From an uncultured Caulobacterales bacterium (GTDB lineage Bacteria; Pseudomonadota; Alphaproteobacteria; Caulobacterales; Maricaulaceae), in the NCBI GenBank assembly GCA_938003545.1, contig CALKXY010000017.1, forward strand, positions 1 through 64,000: 64,000 nt of DNA, written 5' to 3'. This document shows positions 19,955 to 30,900 of this stretch, one piece after another (position 1 is the first letter of the stretch; each line of letters starts with the position of its first letter). Below the pieces are notes generated by a model, which worked only from the letters and a program-made list of their open reading frames with translations, did no database searches and had not been told where the DNA came from. Position numbers and translations under genes: made by a program.

Positions 19955-20410
19955 ATGGATGATATGCACTATATGCGGCTAGCGTTAGCAGAAGCCAAGG
20001 CCGCAGCCGAGCGAGGCGAAGTGCCCGTGGGCGCTGTGCTTGTCAATGCGGCAGGTGAGGTCGTTGCGCGCACGGGAAATGCGCCGATCTCGATTTGTGA
20101 CCCAACGGCTCATGCCGAAGTGCTAGCCCTGCGCGATGGCGCGTATAAAACGGGGAACTACAGATTGGGCGGGATGTCGCTTTATGTAACGCTAGAGCCT
20201 TGTACCATGTGCGCAGGCGCGATTTCAAATGCACGGATCGCGCGGGTGGTTTACGCCGCGCCTGATCCAAAGGGCGGCGCTGTCGAAAGCGGCGTACGAT
20301 TCTTTGAGCAGCCGAGTTGTCACCATCGTCCTGAGGTCTTGGGCGGCGTGTTGGCGGAGGAATCTTCGCGCATGTTAAAGGATTTCTTCCGTGAAAGACG
20401 CCGAAAATGA
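19955..20410 (+). CDS. tadA: tRNA-specific adenosine deaminase / nucleoside deaminase
   Basis: HAEVLALRDG and LEPCTMCAGAISNARIARVVYAAPDPKGGAVES zinc-deaminase motifs. Confidence 0.92.
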   Translation: MDDMHYMRLALAEAKAAAERGEVPVGAVLVNAAGEVVARTGNAPISICDPTAHAEVLALRDGAYKTGNYRLGGMSLYVTLEPCTMCAGAISNARIARVVYAAPDPKGGAVESGVRFFEQPSCHHRPEVLGGVLAEESSRMLKDFFRERRRK

Positions 20411-21402
20411 AGCTGAACCTACGTGAAACTCTGTCGGGTCCAACATTGTCGGATGAAACCGAAGCGTCAGGCGCGGCATGGGTCGGGATTATTCTCGGTA
20501 CGCTCGCGGCTGTGCTTTATTCTCTGAAAGCGGTCTTTGTGAAGTTAGCCTATCTGCCGACGGATGCTGTGGTCGAGCAAGTTCCACCGATTACGCTCAT
20601 GATGTTACGCTTGGGGTTCTCATTTCCGATCTATTTGGCGATCTTGATCTGGGCGTGGCGGCGCGCGGCTGTGAAACCTAATTCGCGTCAAGTCAGCTTA
20701 GCGATGTTGGCGGGTGTTTTGTCCTATTATATCTGCACATTGTTGGATTTTTCTGGCCTGCAATATATCACGGCGCAGTTGGAACGGCTGTTGTTATTCA
20801 CCTATCCCGCTTTCGTTATTTTATTTGGAGCCTTATTTTTTGGCGGGCAGCTGACACGGTGGGGTATTGCCTCTGTTGCATTGGCCTATGCAGGACTCGC
20901 TGTTGTTTTTCTGGGCGGCGACATCACAGAAAGCTCAAACCTTTGGCTGGGCAGCGGGTTGGTGCTTGTATCGGCGATGTTATTTGCTTTGTTCCAGCTG
21001 ATCGCCAAAGGGTTCATTGACCGTATAGGCCCGCAGATGTTTACCTGCCTTGCGATGCTGGGGGCAGCGACAGCGATATTCTTACACTTCATCATAAGCG
21101 CGGTTAGGTCGGAAGGCATAGCTGCGGCGTTGGATTTACCGACGCATATTTATTGGATCGGGCTTATCATCGCAGTGTTTTCAACGTTGCTGCCTAGTTT
21201 TTTTATGAATATCGCTATCGGACGCCTTGGCGCGCAGAAAGTCGCAATGCTCGGCATGTTTGGACCATTGGCGACAATTGTGGCGGCCATTATTGTTCTG
21301 GGGGAACCGTTTGGTCTGTGGGATGCTGTTGGTACTGTTGTGACTTTTTCTGGGATCGCGCTCTATATGAAGTCCAGCAAAGCTAAGCCGCGCCAGACGT
21401 AA
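20407..21402 (+). CDS. DMT (EamA) family transporter
   Basis: ~10 TM segments in two EamA-like halves; overlaps the tadA stop by 4 nt. Confidence 0.88.
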   Translation: MKLNLRETLSGPTLSDETEASGAAWVGIILGTLAAVLYSLKAVFVKLAYLPTDAVVEQVPPITLMMLRLGFSFPIYLAILIWAWRRAAVKPNSRQVSLAMLAGVLSYYICTLLDFSGLQYITAQLERLLLFTYPAFVILFGALFFGGQLTRWGIASVALAYAGLAVVFLGGDITESSNLWLGSGLVLVSAMLFALFQLIAKGFIDRIGPQMFTCLAMLGAATAIFLHFIISAVRSEGIAAALDLPTHIYWIGLIIAVFSTLLPSFFMNIAIGRLGAQKVAMLGMFGPLATIVAAIIVLGEPFGLWDAVGTVVTFSGIALYMKSSKAKPRQT

Positions 21403-22112
21403 ATCGTGCCGACGATTGTCACGAGGATGCGGGTGTATTTGCGAAAGCCCACGTCAGAGAACCGTTCCAGCATCATTGTGCCGAGCTTTGTTCCTAAAAT
21501 AACGGCGGGGAGTGCGGCGGCTAATACCCAGAGAGGAGGGAGGTCTCCTAGCCCGTCTGTGCGGAGCAACGAAATGCCAAAATATCCAATTTTAACGAGA
21601 TGGCTTGCGAACATGGTTACGGCTTTGGTCGCCACGATAGCTTTACGCGTTAGCGTCGTTTTGACGTAGAAAAAGTCTAAGGCCGGTCCCGCGACACCTG
21701 CGCTTAGGTTCAGGCTCATAACCATTGCGCCGCAGAGAGCTGCATGAGCAGGCTTTTCCGCATCGCCTGCCAGCCATGATCGAGGTAACCACAGTAAGAG
21801 GGGCAACAGGCCTAGCGCGAGGAAGAGTTGTGCTTTGTCAGGTGTAAATGCAGCCCAAAGCATAAGCGCAATCGCTGGCGCAGCGCCGAGGAGCTGCCAA
21901 CCCAAAATATCCCATCTAATATGACGCCGCAATATTGTTGAGCGCGATCCATTAGATACGGACTGTACAATGCCGTGCACAACCATAGCGGCGTTCACGC
22001 TCATCAGGCTGGCAATGATGCCCATAAAGACAAGGCCGCCCGCCATACCGAATAATCCGGAGATAAAGGCACATACGCCTGCGGCCACAATGATTAACAA
22101 ACCTATCTGCAT
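21363..22112 (-). CDS. TauE/SafE family membrane protein (putative anion exporter)
   Basis: Multi-TM, FISGLFGMAGGLVFMGIIASLM start typical of TauE/SafE; convergent overlap with the EamA gene. Confidence 0.82.
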   Translation of the reverse strand: MQIGLLIIVAAGVCAFISGLFGMAGGLVFMGIIASLMSVNAAMVVHGIVQSVSNGSRSTILRRHIRWDILGWQLLGAAPAIALMLWAAFTPDKAQLFLALGLLPLLLWLPRSWLAGDAEKPAHAALCGAMVMSLNLSAGVAGPALDFFYVKTTLTRKAIVATKAVTMFASHLVKIGYFGISLLRTDGLGDLPPLWVLAAALPAVILGTKLGTMMLERFSDVGFRKYTRILVTIVGTIYVWRGLALLDFI

Positions 22113-22206
22113 TTAAGAGACCGTTAACCACGACATAGTTACCAAAACCTTATGTGGAGTCTCCCGGGCTGGGCGATTCGTGAGATCGGGTAAAAGGGTG
22201 GCAAAG

Positions 22207-23361
22207 ATGCGCTTATTCAAAAAAGATGCACCTCAATTTGGCGCGGATGACGTGAAAGCAACACAAGACGTTGTGCAGGCGATCACCGCAGCGTTGAAAA
22301 CGGGGGCAGAGCAGCAGGATATTGCTGCCAAACGTTTAGGGTCTCTGACAAAGGCGATGGGCAAGATGGACGCGAATGTGCGCCAAGCCGCCCGCCTACA
22401 GGTCGAGACAGAGCGTTTGGACGGCGAAGTAAAAACATTACGTGCCGATTTGGATAAAAAACGTGCGTGGGCACAAGAGCAGTCTTCGAAACTCGCAAAC
22501 GTCCAAAAAGAGCGCGATAAGCTGCGCAATGAACTGGAAAGCGCCAAGTCAGAAATCTCCGCACGTACAGAGCGTGAAGCTGGATTGCGTGAGGCGGAAG
22601 TGAAGTTAACACGCGAGGCTGATAGTCTAACCCGCGAATTGAACCAGCGTACAGACCGTTTGGAAGACTTGGTCCTGACGCAACAACGTCTCCAAGACGA
22701 GCTTGCACAAGCCAATGGTCTGGTTTCGTCCAGCACACATAAAACACGCGAGTTGCAAAATGCAGTCGAAGAATTGACGCTGCGTTTAGATGAAAAGGTC
22801 AAGGCTGCTGATGCGTCATTGTCCGCTTTGCGTGATCTACGTTTGGATCATCATGCGGTGAAAGAGCAATTCGTTTCCGCTAGCTCGCGTTTGCAGTCTG
22901 CAGAATATGAGCAGTCTAGTCAAAAATCTCTATTTGAAGATACCCTCAAACGCCGGGCGGATGAAATTCTTGCTCTGAAAACGCAGGTCGAACAGCTCAC
23001 AACTCAACTTCGTATCAAAGATACAATGGGTAGTCATTTTGACGAGGAGACGGCGGGACTACGTCAGGCGCTAGAAACGGAACGTGAGCGCAATTCTGTC
23101 AATGAGCAACGCTTGCGCAATCAAGCCGAGACGGAAGCCCGTCAATCTCGCGCGCTGGGACAATCAAAGTCAGAATTCGACGCGCTAAATGCGAAATTTG
23201 TGGATGCGATGAAGGACTTGGACACGCTGCGTCAGGTCAATCGCGTGCAGTCGCAAAAGCTAGAAAATTATGCGCAACTTAATACTGCCCCCGCGCCGAA
23301 ACGCGATTACTCGCCTGTCATTCGAAATGATGACCCTGGTATTTTGAAGGTTGTGAAGTAG
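22207..23361 (+). CDS. long coiled-coil protein of unknown function
   Basis: Near-continuous heptad-like Leu/Glu/Arg/Gln-rich sequence from ~res 50 to ~370; short basic head MRLFKKDAPQFG and a short Pro-containing tail. No TM or signal peptide seen. Confidence 0.75.
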   Translation: MRLFKKDAPQFGADDVKATQDVVQAITAALKTGAEQQDIAAKRLGSLTKAMGKMDANVRQAARLQVETERLDGEVKTLRADLDKKRAWAQEQSSKLANVQKERDKLRNELESAKSEISARTEREAGLREAEVKLTREADSLTRELNQRTDRLEDLVLTQQRLQDELAQANGLVSSSTHKTRELQNAVEELTLRLDEKVKAADASLSALRDLRLDHHAVKEQFVSASSRLQSAEYEQSSQKSLFEDTLKRRADEILALKTQVEQLTTQLRIKDTMGSHFDEETAGLRQALETERERNSVNEQRLRNQAETEARQSRALGQSKSEFDALNAKFVDAMKDLDTLRQVNRVQSQKLENYAQLNTAPAPKRDYSPVIRNDDPGILKVVK

Positions 23362-23390
23362 TCAATACGACTTTGAAGTGGAAAAGAAAA

Positions 23391-23415
23391 ACCCGGCGTA
23401 ATGGCCGGGTTTTTT
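23391..23415. terminator. bidirectional rho-independent terminator
   Basis: ACCCGGC-gtaatg-GCCGGGTTTTTT preceded by an A-rich tract, between convergent genes. Confidence 0.85.
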
Positions 23416-23420
23416 GTATC

Positions 23421-23978
23421 TTACTTACACTCTACATCGGGTAGTTTTAGCCGCTGGCCGATATCAATGACGTTGCCGCGACCTAAGCCGTTTAAGCGAG
23501 AGATGTCCTTGACTGATGTGCAATGCTCTCGGGCAATGTCCCAGACAGTGTCGCCGCGTTGAACGATGTAAGTGTATCGTGTGTGTCTTGAGCGACGAAT
23601 GATGTCCTGGCTCTTAACTTGTGGTGAAGATGTTCGAACAAGTGATGACGATGAGGGCGAAAGGCTTTTTCTTAAAAAATAGTCTCGGCAATTGATCTCA
23701 ACTTCGGAGAGTAACTGACTGCTGCCCTCTGTGTCTTGAACGACCATGAGGCGGACTAGGTCGTTATTATCATTACCATCGATGACTTTTTTACGCATTG
23801 CGTCGGTCTCGCATATTTTTGCGGTTTCCTCAGGCGATGCCTCCATCTTAAAACTTGCCGTTTGTGTAACGACTTTGGGTTGACGTTTTTCAATTTTGAC
23901 AGTTGGAATAGATTTCGACACGGATGTGCAGCCCGCAAGCAGCGCAACGGTAATCAGCAAAGAAAGGTTCGTTTTCAT
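23421..23978 (-). CDS. LysM domain lipoprotein
   Basis: Lipobox LLAGC; C-terminal YIVQRGDTVWDIAREHCTSVKDISRLNGLGRGNVIDIGQRLKLP. Confidence 0.88.
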   Translation of the reverse strand: MKTNLSLLITVALLAGCTSVSKSIPTVKIEKRQPKVVTQTASFKMEASPEETAKICETDAMRKKVIDGNDNNDLVRLMVVQDTEGSSQLLSEVEINCRDYFLRKSLSPSSSSLVRTSSPQVKSQDIIRRSRHTRYTYIVQRGDTVWDIAREHCTSVKDISRLNGLGRGNVIDIGQRLKLPDVECK

Positions 23979-24098
23979 AACGGTCAGCCCGACGGAAATA
24001 GAATTATCCGTTAAACTCGCATGATTAAGGTTAGCAAAGGCTTAAATTGTGACATCTCAATGTCTTGAAGATATCGCTGACGCAGTTAAATCGGCGCT

Positions 24099-24812
24099 AT
24101 GTCCCGCACACTCAATAAATTCCTGACCCGCGTTCACAAATGGGCTGGTTTGGTTCTTTCCCTCCAAATCCTGTTCTGGTTCGGGTCAGGGTTTTTCATG
24201 ACCTTGTTTCCGATTGATCAGGTTCGCGGACGTCATTTGGTCGAAAAGCAGACGTTTTCGCTAACAGATGCCGATCTTGTTTCCATTGAAATTGCTATGA
24301 CGACTTATGATGGCGCACTTACGGGGGCGCGCTTGGCGAATATTGCGGGGCGTCCAGCGTATATTCTATTAGGGGATAATGGCACGGTTATGCTGGATGC
24401 GCGTACAGGGCAGAGCTGGGACGGTGTAGGGGAGACGGATATCCGGCAAGTGGCGTTGGATAGTTACAAAGGCGGTGGTGAATTAACCGCAATGAACCGC
24501 TTGGATGTCGCGCCAAAAGATTACCGAGGAACGCTGCCTGTGTGGCAAGCGGTGTTCGATGATCGCGCGAAAACCCGGGTCTATCTCGATCCAGATACAG
24601 CGGAGGTAAGGAGCGTGAGAACGCGTCTTTGGCGTGTCTTTGATCTCGCGTGGAAGTTCCACATTATGGACGTCACAGGCGAAGACAATTTTAATAGTTG
24701 GTGGTTGCGACTCGCGAGCGGCATGGCGCTTTTATTCGCCCTGAGCGGCGTCGGCTTACTCTGGTTTAGAATTGTGGCGCGGCCGCGCAGACGGCGACCG
24801 CGTACTGCTTAG
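24099..24812 (+). CDS. PepSY-domain membrane protein
   Basis: RVHKWAGLVLSLQILFWFGSGFFMTLFPIDQVRGRH N-terminal TM; C-terminal TM; PepSY_TM-like organisation. Confidence 0.8.
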   Translation: MSRTLNKFLTRVHKWAGLVLSLQILFWFGSGFFMTLFPIDQVRGRHLVEKQTFSLTDADLVSIEIAMTTYDGALTGARLANIAGRPAYILLGDNGTVMLDARTGQSWDGVGETDIRQVALDSYKGGGELTAMNRLDVAPKDYRGTLPVWQAVFDDRAKTRVYLDPDTAEVRSVRTRLWRVFDLAWKFHIMDVTGEDNFNSWWLRLASGMALLFALSGVGLLWFRIVARPRRRRPRTA

Positions 24813-24822
24813 AGATTAGGTC

Positions 24823-25476
24823 CTAAAGGATAGATTGACCTGTCGCGTTCCAGTCTTTCATGAAGGCTGCGAGGCCTTTGTCTGTGAGGATGTGGTTCGC
24901 GAGTGATTTCACAACAGCTGGCGGTGCCGTCATAACGTCTGCGCCCACAAGTGCGCAGTCTTTGACGTGGTTTACATTACGGATAGACGCGGCAAGAATT
25001 TCTGTCTCGAAGCCGTAGTTGTCGTAGATTGTGCGAATATCTTCGATCAGCTCTAATCCATCTAGAGTGATGTCATCCAATCGCCCGATGAATGGAGAGA
25101 TGTATGTAGCGCCAACTTTCGCAGCCAAGAGAGCTTGGTTCGGCGAGAAGCAGAGCGTGACATTCGTTGGAATTTCTTCTTTGGACATTTGATTACAGGC
25201 TTTTAGGCCTTCCAAGGTCAGTGGGAGCTTTACGCACACATTATCCGCAATCTTGCGAAGTTCGCGGCCTTCGGCGAGCATGTCTTCGGCTGTTGTCGCG
25301 ACGACTTCTGCAGAGACGTGACCTGGTGTCAGCTTACAAATTTCCGCAATGACTTCTTTGAAATCACGGCCTGATTTGGCGATAATTGACGGATTTGTTG
25401 TTACGCCGTCTACAAGGCCAATGTCGGCGAGTTCTGCAATGGCGTCGAGGTCTGCGCTGTCGATAAAGAATTTCAT
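24823..25476 (-). CDS. fsa: fructose-6-phosphate aldolase / transaldolase-like
   Basis: [78 protein letters not shown]. Confidence 0.93.
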   Translation of the reverse strand: MKFFIDSADLDAIAELADIGLVDGVTTNPSIIAKSGRDFKEVIAEICKLTPGHVSAEVVATTAEDMLAEGRELRKIADNVCVKLPLTLEGLKACNQMSKEEIPTNVTLCFSPNQALLAAKVGATYISPFIGRLDDITLDGLELIEDIRTIYDNYGFETEILAASIRNVNHVKDCALVGADVMTAPPAVVKSLANHILTDKGLAAFMKDWNATGQSIL

Positions 25477-25535
25477 AAGAATATGTCCTGGAGGTCTGTT
25501 CGTTAAGTTCAATCGCCTGCTATCACGCAGGTACT

Positions 25536-27692
25536 GTGAATCAAACTGCACAAATCCTCTTTCCCGTGAATGTTCCCACGGCCTTTGACTATGCTGTACC
25601 AGCGGAGTTGACGCTCACGCGTGGAGATTTCGTTTTTGCGCCGATTGGCAAGCAGATGAAGTTAGGTGTTGTTTGGGGCTTGAGCGAGGCAGAGCCTGTG
25701 CGAGAGTTGAAGTCTATTGTCGATCGTAAGGCCACGCGGCCTTTATCGCCCGACATGCTGGATTTTATTGATTGGACTGCACGCTATAATGGCGCGTCGC
25801 CCGGTAATGTCCTGCGCATGGTTATTCGTAATTATAAGGCGCTGGACCCATCGTCCATTGTTACGCTTTATCGACCCAGCGGCGAGGTACCGAAAAACCT
25901 GACACCCTCGCGTTCTGCGGTTTTGCGAGAAGGCGGCCCGTGGCCAGCCAGAGCATCAGAGGCTGCCGCGCGAGCAGGGGTGTCTTCTGGGGTGGTGAAA
26001 GGCTTGGTGAAGGCGGGGGGATTGATCGCAGAGTCTGGTCCCGTCGACCCGCCATTTCCTGTGCCTAATCCTGAGCTTACGGGGCGAGAGCTCACGCAGG
26101 GGCAAAATGAAGCTGGGCAAGATTTGGTCGCGCAGGTTCAAACAGGGCGCTTCAATGTCTCTCTGCTCGATGGGGTGACGGGTTCTGGTAAGACGGAAGT
26201 TTACTTTGAGGCCGTGGCGGAAGCCTTAAGGTGTGGGAAGCAATGCTTAATTCTCGTGCCGGAGATCGCACTTACGCAGGCAGGTTTACGCAGGTTTAAA
26301 GAACGATTTGGCGCAGAGCCTGCCAGTTGGCATTCTCAAATGGGTGAGGCCGCGCGCCGCCGTGTTTGGCGAGAGGTGGCGCAAGGCCGATGCAAACTTG
26401 TCGTCGGCGCGCGGTCCGCGCTTTACTTGCCGTTCCCGGAATTAGGTTTGATCGTGGTCGATGAAGAACATGATACATCTTATAAGCAGGAAGAGGGCGT
26501 CATATATAACGCTCGGGATATGGCCGTCGTGCGGGCCCATATTAGTGGTCATAGTGTTATATTGGCATCAGCCACTCCAAGTCTTGAGTCGTTGCATAAT
26601 GCGCGCACGGGCAAATTTGCGCATATCATATTGCCTGAGCGCCCTGGTGCAGCGGTTCTGCCTGAGATCGGCTTGGTCGACCTGAAAGATCATGTGCCTG
26701 AAAAGGGCAAGTTTTTGTCCCAACCTTTACTGGATGCGATTGCGGCCGTCACTGATCGCGGCGAGCAGGCCTTATTATATCTCAATCGCCGAGGTTATGC
26801 GCCGCTCATTATCTGTAGAACCTGCGGCGAGAAGTTGAAAAGCCCAGATACAGATAGCTGGTTGGTTCAGCATAAGCGCACGGGGCGCGCCATGTGTCAT
26901 CTGACGGGCTTTTCAATGCCGATGCCAAAGCGATGTCCGGAATGCCAAACAGAAGGCAGTCTGACCGCAGTCGGGCCGGGCGTTGAACGTGTGGCGGAGG
27001 AGGCGCAAGAGGCGTTTCCGAAGGCGCGCGTCGAAGTGCTGTCATCTGATACGGCAGGTAATCCAGCGGAACTCGCCGAACGCATGCGCCGGATGGAACA
27101 AGGTGAGATTGATATTCTCGTGGGTACACAAATGGTCGTAAAAGGGCATAACTTCCCGACTCTCACATTTGTTGGCGTTGTCGATGGTGATTTAGGTCTT
27201 GCGGGCGGTGATCCGCGCGCAGGTGAGCGAACCTATCAGACTCTCGTGCAGGTCGCAGGCCGTGCAGGGCGTGCGGATAAGCCGGGCCATGCGTTAATTC
27301 AAACGCATCAGCCAGAGCATGAGGCCTTAGTGGCATTGGCAGCAGGGGACCGCGAAATGTTCATTGGGGTCGAACTGGCTATGCGCGAGATGCTTGGCCT
27401 GCCGCCTTTTGGTAAAATGGCCGCAGTTATATTTTGGGGGCCTGAGGCCGCGAAAGTGGATGCTTTAGCTAAGAAATTTCTGGGGGCTGCGCCTCGTGCA
27501 GAGGGGGTTGATATTCTTGGGCCGAGTGAAGCACCAATTGGACGGTTGCGCGGTTTGTATAGGCGACGGCTCTTTATTCAGGCCGGGGCGTCAGTGAATT
27601 TGTCAAAATATATGTCGACGTGGCGCGCAAAAGTTCGTCCGCCGTCAAAATACAAAATTCAAGTCGATATCGACCCGCAAAGCTTTATGTAA
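25536..27692 (+). CDS. priA: primosomal protein N' (replication restart helicase)
   Basis: [17 protein letters not shown] (Walker A), [11 protein letters not shown] (DEEH), CRTCG/C-X2-C zinc motifs, [20 protein letters not shown]. Confidence 0.96.
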   Translation: MNQTAQILFPVNVPTAFDYAVPAELTLTRGDFVFAPIGKQMKLGVVWGLSEAEPVRELKSIVDRKATRPLSPDMLDFIDWTARYNGASPGNVLRMVIRNYKALDPSSIVTLYRPSGEVPKNLTPSRSAVLREGGPWPARASEAAARAGVSSGVVKGLVKAGGLIAESGPVDPPFPVPNPELTGRELTQGQNEAGQDLVAQVQTGRFNVSLLDGVTGSGKTEVYFEAVAEALRCGKQCLILVPEIALTQAGLRRFKERFGAEPASWHSQMGEAARRRVWREVAQGRCKLVVGARSALYLPFPELGLIVVDEEHDTSYKQEEGVIYNARDMAVVRAHISGHSVILASATPSLESLHNARTGKFAHIILPERPGAAVLPEIGLVDLKDHVPEKGKFLSQPLLDAIAAVTDRGEQALLYLNRRGYAPLIICRTCGEKLKSPDTDSWLVQHKRTGRAMCHLTGFSMPMPKRCPECQTEGSLTAVGPGVERVAEEAQEAFPKARVEVLSSDTAGNPAELAERMRRMEQGEIDILVGTQMVVKGHNFPTLTFVGVVDGDLGLAGGDPRAGERTYQTLVQVAGRAGRADKPGHALIQTHQPEHEALVALAAGDREMFIGVELAMREMLGLPPFGKMAAVIFWGPEAAKVDALAKKFLGAAPRAEGVDILGPSEAPIGRLRGLYRRRLFIQAGASVNLSKYMSTWRAKVRPPSKYKIQVDIDPQSFM

Positions 27693-27861
27693 TGTCTAGT
27701 GTGAGTTGTGCTAAGATGGGCTACGTTATGTGAAGGTGGTGCAGATTTGACACACCTATACACAAAAACTCACGAAATAGTCATTCATCTGCGGTTTAAA
27801 TTTGATGACATTAAGTTTTTGTCATAGCGGTCATTTCAACTGCATCGTGGGAGAAGCCCGT

Positions 27862-27889
27862 GGTGTAAAAAACACCTGGGTTGTCCAGG
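27862..27889 (+). promoter_or_regulatory. candidate 5' leader hairpins upstream of the TonB-dependent receptor
   Basis: GGTGT-aaaaa-ACACC (27862..27876) and CCTGG-gttgt-CCAGG (27875..27889) share two bases, so cannot both form fully. Confidence 0.4.
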
Positions 27890-27914
27890 AAACTTAGAGG
27901 GAAGTTTTGAACAC

Positions 27915-30900
27915 ATGAAAATGTCCACAAAAACTAGATTGCTTTTATCGGCACTCACAGCAGCGTCATTCGCTGCAACCGCTGCACCGACTTTTGCGCA
28001 GGACGCAGATGAAGATACGGTGATCGTTACGGGTTCGCGAATTAAGAAGAAAGATTTCGTTTCAAACTCACCTATCGCAACCGTTGATGCAGCTCAGTTT
28101 GACAGAACATTCTCTATCAATACTGAGAATCTTCTGAACACATTGCCTCAGACCGTTCCAGGTCTTGATCGTACATCAAACAACCCGGGTAACGGTTCTG
28201 CAACTGTCGACCTTCGCGGTCTTGGTTCAAACCGTACACTCGTTCTTGTAAACGGCACGCGCATGGTTCCATTTGGGCAAAATGGCGTTGTGGATTTGAA
28301 TACAATCCCAACCAGCCTTATCGAGAACGTTGAAGTTCTTACCGGTGGCGCTTCATCCGTTTATGGTGCTGATGCGGTTGCTGGTGTTGTTAACTTCATT
28401 CTTAAAGATGATTTTGAAGGTGTTGAAGCAAATCTCGGTTACTCTTTGACTGGTGAGGGTGATTCAGCTCTCCTTAATGCTGATGTCACGCTTGGTGCGA
28501 ATATTGATGATGGTCGTGGTAACGTTGTTGTTAACCTTTCATATGCGAATCGTGAATCACTACAGCAAGGTGATCGTAGTTTCTCTCAAACGGCATTGTT
28601 CAACGATGGCAATGGTGGTCTTGAGCCAGGTGGTTCTTCTGGTGTTCCAGGAACGTCGATTTTTAACGGTGGATTGAACAATTCAACTTCATGTGCTGTT
28701 CAACTCGGTGCTCGCGATGCTGATGGAGTTCTAATTCCATGTGAGGATGATCAATTAACGACAAATGCAGGCGCTTTCGCAAGTGGTGCAAGTATTTTCA
28801 ATGTTGACGGTTCTGCTAGAGACTTTGTTCTCGGTGGTGACGTAAATGATTTCTACAACTACGCACCAGTTAACTTCCTGCAATTACCGCAGGAGCGTTT
28901 CACGATTACAGCTTTGGGTAGTTATGAGATTAACGACAAGGTTGAAGTATATGCTCGTGGATCATTCGCGCAAAACCGCGTTGATAGCCAATTAGCACCT
29001 ACGCCAATCTTCGAAAATTCAACATTCTCACTAGATGGCAACCCATTTATCTCCAGTGCTGCACAGGCGCAGTTCTCTGGCAATAACACGAACCAAGTTG
29101 GTATTGGTGGCCGTGTGGATCGTGTCTTAGCTGACGCTGACAGCGCGTTTAACCCAACTCCAAGAAATTTGGACGAAAATCTTAATCCTATTCTTCCGGG
29201 GACAGACGGATTTGTCGCACAGAACTTATGTCTTAACTGCGTGTTTGACAGTAATGGCGATGGCTTCTTCGACGTTGCTCCACTGATAGATACTGATGGA
29301 GATGGTATTGCCGACACCGCGACAGCACTTGTTCGCCGCCGCCTTGAAGAGGTCGGACCTCGTCAAACAGTTGATATCAACGATGCGTTCCAAATCACAT
29401 TGGGTGCACGCGGTGACTTCAATGACACTTGGTCCTACGATGTGTACCTCCAAGAAGGACGTACTGTTCGTTCGCAAACGCAGAATGGTAACGTCAATCG
29501 TGGACGCTTCAATCAAGCTCTATTGCTAGCTGATGCTGAACTTGATGCAGCCGGTAACCCTGTTGGGGACGGAAACGTTGATCTGGATGCTGATGGTAAC
29601 CCATCTTGTAGTGATCCATCCGTAAACGGTGGTACTGATTCTGGTTGTACGCCTCTGAACATCTTTGGTGAAGGCAACATCTCTGCTGACTCTGCCGCTT
29701 TTATTAACACTGCAGCTGCTGCGACAGCCGAGTTTGAGCAAACTGTCCTTCAGGGTAATATTTCTGGTGACTTGGGTGGATTTAGCCTTACTGACCAACC
29801 TATTGGTGTTGCTTTCGGTGCAGAGTATATCGAAACTGAGGCTGACTTCCGTCCATCACAAGATATTGCTGTGAGCAGCATTGCTGGTTTCAATGGTTCT
29901 CCGCCATCTGGTGGTTCCTTTGATGTTTACTCCGTCTATGGCGAAGCATCCATTCCTCTTTTGTCTGGCCTACCATTTGCAGAACGTGTTGTTCTTGATG
30001 TTGCCGGTCGTTATTCCGACTACTCAACATCTGGTGGTGTGGAGGCTTATAAAATTGGTGGTGAATGGGCCGTCAACGACCAAGTTCGTTTCCGTGGTAA
30101 CTACAACCGTGCGGTACGTGCGCCAAACATTGGTGAATTATTCGCGCCTATTGGTGAAAACTTTCCTGGTGCAGTAGACCCTTGTTCTGCGGCCGGCGAA
30201 CCAACGAGTGCAGTCGCTGCAATTTGTACAGCCACAGGTGTTCCTTCTGCACAAGTCGGTTCTGCTGCGATTAACACAATCTCAGGCCAAGTTCGCACTT
30301 TGGCTGGTGGTAACGAAAACCTTGCCCCAGAAACAGCCGATACTTACACAATTGGTGTAGTTATTGAGCCGACCTTAGTAGAGGGCTTGTCTCTTTCAGT
30401 TGATTATTATGATATTAATATCACTGAAGCGATCGCGGCATTTGGTGGTGGTGCTAACAATGTGTTAAATACATGTTATAACAATGCTGAGTTCGGCGGT
30501 GCAGGATCAGATTTCTGTAATGTAATTACGCGCCGTCCTGATGGATCAATTGACTTCATCTCTCTGCAAGCACGTAACGTTGCTTCTACTAATGTTTCAG
30601 GTATCGATCTTTCGGCTCAGTATGGTTTTGAAGCAGGTGATTTTGGTAGTGTAGGTCTTAGCTACCTTGGTACTTATAACCTTGAGAACGAATTTACAGC
30701 ATTCTTGGGTGATGATGTAATTACTTGTGATGGTGAATTCGGTACGACATGTGGCGAACCTGATCCAAAATATCGTCATCGTTTTGTTGCTTCCGTAGAT
30801 AAAGATAGCTGGTCTTTCCAGACTGTATGGCGTCTTGTCGGTGGTGTTGACGATGATGCGGGTGAAGGCGTTAACTCCGTTGATTCAATCAGCGCGCGTA

